From assembly GCA_940671915.1 (NCBI GenBank), contig CALNVZ010003435.1, forward strand, positions 14,467,861 through 14,531,860: a stretch of 64,000 nt of DNA. The letters run 5' to 3'. This stretch comes from Paracentrotus lividus (lineage: Eukaryota > Echinodermata > Echinoidea > Camarodonta > Echinidae). Below, one piece after another: positions 59,701 through 64,000 of this stretch. A program made the translations under genes and the position numbers. Numbering within the stretch: position 1 is the stretch's first letter; the number at the start of each line of letters is the position of its first letter. Under the pieces are notes generated by a model. It worked only from the letters and a program-made list of their open reading frames with translations, had not been told where the DNA came from and made no database searches.

Positions 59701-62700
59701 AAAAAAAGAAAGAAAAACAGCGAAAGATTACACTTATGAAATATTTGTTTTATACTCTAGGGAGAATCTTAGTTTATTACATACTTGTCGTAACAAAACA
59801 AAAGAATAAAAAAAAAAAAAGCAGCAAAATTACCTTGTTATATCAGGAAACTCGTTATATCTGTGCCCTGTAACACAAAGACTAACAATCGATAAAAAGT
59901 TGTGATTTATTTTTTCTCGGATATGTTATCAGGGACTGGGTGCTCCAAAGTTGATGATCTTAATACTAACCCTAGCCCCTAACCCTAATCTTAATTATGT
60001 TCTGATCCTTATCCATGACTGTACCTGTGTTGCAAATGAGGTTACCAAGATAAAATTGATCGTAACTTTTTATCAATCGTAAGTCTTTGTATCGAGTGCA
60101 AGTCTTTGTTTCCACTGTATTTGATTACAAGGGGTCTTGATTATTGGTTCTCTGAGTTTTCTCCTTTTAATGCTGGTAACCCATTTTGAAGTGGTTACTA
60201 ATTGCTTTCGTCATGCTGTTGTTTTTCCTCAGCTGCTCTCTCAAGGGAAGGGATCTGGAGTTGATGATACAATTGGTCTGGATGTCCATGCTATCAATGA
60301 ATTACAGGAGAAGAGAAAAGTCCCTCCAACCAATGACTCCTTCAAGTACAAGTACATCAGCAATGATGGCTCATACAGTAAGTCCCTTCCATTATGTCCA
60401 TACAATCAATGAATTACAGGAGAAGAGAAAGTTCCCTTCAACCAATGACTCCTTAAAGTACAAGTACATCAGCAATGATGGCTCATACAGTAAGTCCCTT
60501 CCATTGTGTCCATACAATCAATGAACTACAGGAGAAGAGAAAAGTCCCTCCAACCAATGACTCATTTAAGTACAAGTACATCATCAATGATGGCTCATAC
60601 AGTAAGTCACTTCCATGTGATGATTCAAAAAATATTTTTATTTTTATCAATATCATTATCACATATATTTTTAATATTGCAGACTGTTGTACAGTGGCCT
60701 TTATCCCCCCACCATGTTTATTTTGGATTTCCTTCCACATTTGCTAAGAAGATTTAGTGGGCCTGCTCAACACTCTTTGTGGACTTTGAATGACATCAAT
60801 CAAATCCAATTCAATGAGTATTTGGCATAGTGCCTTTTCCTTGCAGTTAAAAAGACCTTCACAGAAAACAGTAGAGCTATAAAGGCAGCCAACTTTCATT
60901 AACAAAATAAATGGGCCTTCAAGAGAATCTTTAAGTGGTTCACAGATGCAGCAGCTTGATCATATCATTTTAACTATCCCTTGTTAAAGCAAGGACTATG
61001 AATCCCCAGTAGAGGCAAAGGTCGTTGACATGACATCGCTTTTCCATCAACTGTACTTGTCCTTCTACTGCATTTTAATAATAATAATAATAATAATAAT
61101 AAAGTACATTTATATAGCGCTTATATCCATATTACAACCTTCAATTATTGTTCTTGCAGCTTTTGAGTCCACAGTAGGTACTGTGATAGGACTAAGGAAG
61201 GACAAGCAGTTTGTAGAGGAGGTGAACCATGGAGAAGACTGTGGAGTGCTCCTAGATCAGACTTGTTTCTATGCAGAGTCTGGAGGACAGATCTATGACG
61301 AGGGCTTCATGGAGAAAGAAGGAGATTCGGTAAGGAACTCGCTTACGTTTTTTATGCCTCCAATTCCAAAGGTTATGCCAGATATCCATCATGTCTGTCT
61401 ATATGCCTGTCTTACTTTCTCAAACTTCAGACTTGATGAATTTTTATCATTTTTTTATTGGTCAATCTAAACCCTGATGTAGCCAAGCGGACTTCAGTTT
61501 ATGAAATAAGAATGATGTTTCCATTTTAACCTTAAAAATAAGATTGCACTGCAGAATTCATGTAGGGGTCTGGATCTACATATACCCTTGAGATGATACA
61601 AATGAGCTGCTATATTTTTTTTCATGAAGACATGTTTTTTTCTTCTTCAGGACCATTTTATAAGGGTAAAATATGTGAACATAGCACAAAAATTAGTGGT
61701 GCTTCTCAGGAATCACCTCTCTCTCTCTCTCTCTCTCTCTATTTCTCTCTCCATCTTTCCATCTCTCTGTAGGATGTAGAGTTCCGAGTGACCAACGTGC
61801 AGGTGAAAGGTGGATATTGTCTTCACATTGGGAAGGTGTCTGCTGTAGGAGATACAACCAAGATCAGAGTTGGAGATAAGCTCAATCTCTACATAGATGA
61901 GGTAAACCATTTGATAGTTCAAATGATAAATTAGTATTCTATTAATCAACTTTTTGTCACAACCGGGCCATTTTGCCTAAAAAGTTGCATACATGTATAA
62001 ACACAAACACCAAAATTAAACAAAGTTCCCCAAAATCAAATGCAAATTTGCATTTCATTGCAACTCTATGTTGTGACTTGTATTGTACATAAAGCTGCAT
62101 GAAATAATTAGAACATCTATCCCACCAGTAATGATTTATGAAGGAAAGACTTAAATTCTTCTCTGTTATTGTATGTTTGTATTGTATACCCTGCATTGGT
62201 AGTAATGTGCCATGACCTGGATTACTCTTATCATTCATATCATGTTTTTATATTTGCAATTCTTTTACATAATGTTTATGCTATGTTCCTTTGTTGAAGC
62301 CTTAAAATAAAGTGACAAATAAAAATGAATTGCTTTAAACCTAAGTTTTATGCAAGAAGGTCCAGGAGGCGGAAGCCATAATTTTAATAAGTCAGAGGTA
62401 TTTATTTTGTCTTCAAAATTTCTGGCCAGGTGCTTTCTGTGTGTGGTATTGATTTGGAATTATAAAATCATTTGTTACTTTTATATTTTTGTCTTTGATT
62501 GGAAAAGAAATGTTTAAAATAACCTGACCAGCAGCAAACCAATGTGATTGGCCTATTTGTGACTGTCCATGCAGAATTTGTTGGTATGCCCAGCTGTCAA
62601 CAATGACACAAATACTTTTTAATACCTGAACTGGCTATTTGCAAAACATTTGCCCACCTTATATACAGCTTAGGAAATATTATTAGACCAAACTGTGTGG

Positions 62701-63189
62701 GAACTGAGTAGGAAAGTGGTCTAATAATTATTTCCCAAGCAGTATACAAAGAGAGAAGAATGTGATGACATTCATGTATACATTTTACATATCGTCAGCC
62801 TAATGCCAAAAGGGCCTTAACGTTTTTTTAGTATATGTACAATATGAATGGCCTTTAAAACTGTTAAGGTCCTTTTGGCGCAATGCCAACGATATTTGGA
62901 GCTTAGTAAGAGTAATCCTGTTCATTATAGCTTTGTCTATTTTACATTGTATATTGTGTGTCTGTCTTATCTTAACTTGAGACTTTCAGACTTACGACTT
63001 TGAATGTCATGAACCTGAATGTACTATTTCAATCTTCAATTTTATTCATAGGTGAGGAGAAGACCTGTAATGAGCAACCACACAGGAACTCATGTCTTGA
63101 ACTTTGCCCTCCGCAAGGTGCTAGGTGAGGCTGATCAGAGAGGATCATTGGTGGCACCAGACAGACTTCGATTTGATTTCAGTGCAAAG
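50543..63189 (+). CDS. AARS1: Alanyl-tRNA synthetase, cytoplasmic (5' and central part; continues past window)
   Basis: This class II synthetase charges tRNA-Ala and edits Ser/Gly misacylation in the cytosol. Thirteen coding exons (2-14) follow the vertebrate protein in order. Exons 2-3 cover class II motifs 1 and 2 (AGGKHNDLDDVGKD-type and HHTFFEMLGNWSFGDYF-type text, seen through sequence noise). Exon 6 holds motif 3 (DTGMGLERI). Exons 7-11 form the tRNA-recognition region. Exons 12-14 begin the editing domain with [14 protein letters not shown], the zinc-binding HxxxH. The rest of the editing domain and the C-Ala domain are beyond 64000. Start ATG at 50578 (MDAS, cf. vertebrate MDSTLTA). 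Phases agree for exons 6-14. Apparent frame breaks in exons 2-5 are attributed to base-calling. Confidence 0.93.
51173..51356 (+). CDS. AARS1: AARS exon 3 (motif 2), noisy
   Basis: Begins TTCAAGCC after accgtgtag. [26 protein letters not shown] and FFEMLG can be picked out across frames, matching FKPIFLNTIDPSHPMAKL and GGKHNDLDDVGKD and HHTFFEMLG. Ends before gtaagg. Several one-base indels. Confidence 0.8.
51540..51790. other. Unexplained GC-richer patch in AARS intron 3
   Basis: cgtgcctcgaccacgtccgt and tcatgtcgtcgtccagcacg give open frames of 70-76 codons on both strands (plus rich in Ser/Arg, minus rich in Arg/Asp/Glu). It does not match the synthetase and no family is recognised. It lies in the noisy zone, so the frames may be unreliable. 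Confidence 0.3.
51904..52052 (+). CDS. AARS1: AARS exon 4, noisy
   Basis: After ggaaccctcag the text reads [28 protein letters not shown] and CKQIW in broken frames, matching ELACKMALELLTQEFGIP and FGGDEAAGLEADLECKQIW. The donor is gtaagc. Confidence 0.78.
52718..52927 (+). CDS. AARS1: AARS exon 5, noisy
   Basis: Fragments equivalent to PGNMKDNFWEMG, GPCGPCSEIH, RDAA, EIWNLVFIQ can be traced (for example aaggattaacattctgggag and cttgtggccttgcactaga), ending in caacag before atgtca. High indel rate. Coordinates are approximate at the 5' end. Confidence 0.72.
53500..53644 (+). CDS. AARS1: AARS exon 6 (motif 3)
   Basis: One base completes the arginine codon, then [20 protein letters not shown] and [20 protein letters not shown] and PIFEAIHK, with donor gtgagt. 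DTGMGLER is the class II motif 3 of AlaRS that binds ATP. From here on the sequence is clean. Confidence 0.95.
54058..54250 (+). repeat. Two relic copies of AARS exon 7 5' end
   Basis: At 54058-54131 and 54168-54250 the sequence repeats tcaaatttgtgtg, the ctgtattcag acceptor area (intact in the second copy) and ggctactggagtgt. They are diverged from the true exon start at 55826-55895. The period between the two relics is 118 bp. Both decay shortly inside the exon sequence. Confidence 0.8.
54251..55813. mobile_element. Unclassified ~1.5-kb insertion separating exon-7 copies
   Basis: The tandem exon-7 copies should be about 118 bp apart, but copies 2 and 3 are 1647 bp apart, so about 1.5 kb has been inserted. 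It contains a minisatellite at 54918-55022 (gatgaagtacgagag and ccaagacaaagcataag units), a GC-richer segment at 54760-55260, and no recognised protein. Ends were not defined. Confidence 0.45.
55856..56001 (+). CDS. AARS1: AARS exon 7
   Basis: [20 protein letters not shown] then [20 protein letters not shown] and GRPDNVGR plus two bases, acceptor actgtattcag, donor gtgagt. Matches [47 protein letters not shown]. Confidence 0.95.
56600..56708 (+). CDS. AARS1: AARS exon 8
   Basis: [20 protein letters not shown] then [16 protein letters not shown], phase 0 at donor gtgagg, acceptor ccttctctgtgcag. [14 protein letters not shown] is the conserved tRNA-recognition helix. Confidence 0.95.
57000..57245 (+). 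repeat. Short tandem repeats of 'ttaaagtttttagtttttgtttaa' type
   Basis: Phrases aactttaaagtttttag, ctgttagtctgtta and tggcagagacctagt recur at 56965-57245, a degenerate local repeat in intron 8. Nothing coding. Confidence 0.5.
57760..57913 (+). CDS. AARS1: AARS exon 9
   Basis: [20 protein letters not shown] then [20 protein letters not shown] and [11 protein letters not shown] plus one base, acceptor tatttttcag, donor gtaggg. Confidence 0.95.
58600..58724 (+). CDS. AARS1: AARS exon 10
   Basis: Two bases complete glycine, then [20 protein letters not shown] and [20 protein letters not shown] and Q, donor gtaggg. [15 protein letters not shown] is essentially invariant among AlaRS. Confidence 0.95.
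59612..60118. mobile_element. Inverted-repeat block with nested MITE
   Basis: Outer words cagtggaaactcgttataac and tttccactgt, internal accttgttatatcagga repeated near 59661 and 59831, and a MITE of the 30452-30682 family at 59870-60090. Probably one MITE inside another. The outer boundaries are approximate. Confidence 0.5.
59870..60090. mobile_element. MITE, same family as 30452-30682
   Basis: Ends taacacaaagactaacaatc and tatcaatcgtaagtctttgt, centre ctaaccctagcccctaacc. An independent insertion, which shows this repeat is present elsewhere than at the palindrome edge. Confidence 0.8.
60233..60377 (+). CDS. AARS1: AARS exon 11
   Basis: [20 protein letters not shown] then [20 protein letters not shown] and YISNDGSY plus one base, acceptor gtttttcctcag, first donor gtaagt. 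Exon 12 joins in phase. The second half is repeated twice in the following intron. Confidence 0.95.
60282..60617 (+). repeat. 112-bp tandem repeat, three copies, spanning AARS exon 11 donor
   Basis: The unit runs from tgtccat inside exon 11 through the donor tacagtaagt to ttccat in the intron. Copies at about 60282, 60394 and 60506 are nearly identical. Each retains the donor. Because 112 is not a multiple of three, reading on from copy 1 meets a stop (aatga) at once, so only the first donor preserves the protein. The shared word ccat at both edges suggests microhomology at the original duplication. Confidence 0.95.
61075..61135. repeat. (AAT)n with inverted retroposon-tail word
   Basis: AAT repeats followed by gtacatttatatagcgcttat, the reversed form of the common gcgctatataaat-plus-microsatellite tail of short retroposons. 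Confidence 0.5.
61160..61329 (+). CDS. AARS1: AARS exon 12 (start of editing domain)
   Basis: Two bases, then [20 protein letters not shown] and [20 protein letters not shown] and [16 protein letters not shown], donor gtaagg. [17 protein letters not shown] is the conserved beginning of the second editing/OB-like region. Confidence 0.95.
61719..61772 (+). repeat. CT microsatellite at AARS exon 13 acceptor
   Basis: About 50 bases of CT repeats continue into the acceptor ctctctgtag, paralleling the CT tract before the OPLAH terminal exon. Confidence 0.75.
61773..61901 (+). CDS. AARS1: AARS exon 13
   Basis: 43 codons, [20 protein letters not shown] then [20 protein letters not shown] and IDE, phase 0, donor gtaaac. 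Confidence 0.93.
61902..63051 (+). other. AARS intron 13
   Basis: AT-rich. One symmetrical stretch at 62790-62895 (gccaaaagggccttaacg and cgttaaggtccttttggc-like) and a pair of words (cttaggaaatattattagacc / ggtctaataattatttccca at 62670-62740) form imperfect inverted repeats, perhaps eroded MITEs. No exon. Confidence 0.45.
63052..63189 (+). CDS. AARS1: AARS exon 14 (editing-domain HxxxH)
   Basis: 46 codons, [20 protein letters not shown] then [20 protein letters not shown] and FDFSAK, phase 0, donor gtgagc. [14 protein letters not shown] supplies two of the zinc-binding residues of the editing site. The partner Cys/His lie in later exons outside the window. Confidence 0.95.
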
Positions 63190-63554
63190 GTGAGCTCACT
63201 CTTAAAAATAAATTATCTTTGAATGGGTTCACATTGAGGGAAAATTAAAGGTTGATTAAACCCAAATTTTCCTTTTGTGGTGGTCTTGCAAAACTTATCA
63301 ATATGATATCTATCCTTGTATCTTGATTTTGAAGAGACACATTTTTAAGATGTATTGAAGCATTAAATAAATGAATGTACCTTACTTTGAAATGAAAAGT
63401 TTATTCATTTAACATTAATTATACTTTTATCGGGAGTTTCCTTTAATTTACTCCGTGACACCCCTGATATGGGACATTAACCAAAGTTCTTGGCTTGTAG
63501 TAGTCAAGTACAAACTTTGTACCAGAAATCTGGTACAAGATTCATATTTACTTA

Positions 63555-64000
63555 ACCCTAATAAGACTGGGGTGTTTTGGTAGCTGTCAAGACTGGGGGG
63601 GGGGCCATGATGGCCCCCCCCCTAAGATCTCGGCCGCCGATCGCGCGACCGCGCCGAAAATTTGCATGGTGGTAGTGAGCCATGTAATCTACAAGACTGC
63701 CCTGTTAATTTTTCCAAAATAATATGCATTTTTTTTTATATGAATTAATTATGCTAATTTATGCATGAAATCATACTTTTTGCTCTAATTGAAAAAATAA
63801 AGCTCCTAGAATGCTAATTTTGTGTATTATTATTCCTTATAGCATTCCTAACAATTGTACTAGAAAAAAATTTTTGTTTCAAAATTAATTTCTTATGTAT
63901 TTTATTGTTTTATGAATTTCTTATGTATTTCTTTGTTTTTTCGACCTTTTGTTTTTCTTTTTTTTTTACGCCAAAATCATTTAAGAACCATTTTTAAGCA
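63555..64000. repeat. Dispersed repeat with G-run/C-run start, cut by window end
   Basis: Starts aaccctaataagactgggg, has a G-run, catgatg and C-run hairpin, then gatctcggccgccgatcgcg, followed by the body shared with 41860-42470. It links the short fragment at 25025-25125 and the 41.9-kb repeat as parts of one family. Confidence 0.7.

Overview
The window is animal nuclear DNA: AT-rich, intron-dominated, full of short inverted-repeat elements, microsatellites and poly-G/poly-C tracts. The two genes recognised, their short phase-consistent exons and the style of dispersed repeats fit a deuterostome marine invertebrate, most likely an echinoderm such as a sea urchin. That assignment is an inference, not proven from the sequence.

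Two plus-strand genes follow one another. From 114 to 40700 lies the 3' part of a 5-oxoprolinase gene (OPLAH-like): one exon from the end of the hydantoinase-A half, then thirteen exons covering the hydantoinase-B half through to the stop codon. From about 47.4 kb to beyond the right edge lies a cytoplasmic alanyl-tRNA synthetase gene (AARS1-like): a probable promoter and untranslated first exon, then thirteen coding exons up to the start of the editing domain. Between them (41.3-47.4 kb) are a possible minus-strand gene end and a 0.7 kb purine tract.

The first 30.7 kb is dominated by a large imperfect palindrome. Positions about 322-15422 are an inverted, indel-rich copy of about 15529-30682, with a 106-bp unpaired centre. 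The right arm carries the readable exons and the left arm carries their reversed, damaged copies. This looks like a hairpin or false-inverted-haplotype join in the assembly rather than a native structure. Roughly 150 residues of 5-oxoprolinase expected between the first two exons are missing. A second low-quality stretch (about 50.0-53.0 kb) garbles the first four coding exons of the synthetase.

The most interesting native signal is a repeated theme: short tandem duplications that start or end at exon-intron boundaries. OPLAH exon B has been amplified into about 23 copies of a 93-bp unit, each ending in its own splice donor and each keeping frame. OPLAH exon D is doubled (124-bp period). The OPLAH stop-codon region is present three times. 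AARS exon 2 (5' end) is present three times, AARS exon 7 (5' end) three times, and AARS exon 11 (3' end) three times (112-bp period). Six such events in two adjacent genes deserve explanation.

Introns also hold a nested set of non-autonomous inverted-repeat elements, several with TA or TAAT target duplications, and some with private iterated internal words. There is also a LINE reverse-transcriptase fragment. No complete retrovirus-like or capsid-bearing element was recognised.
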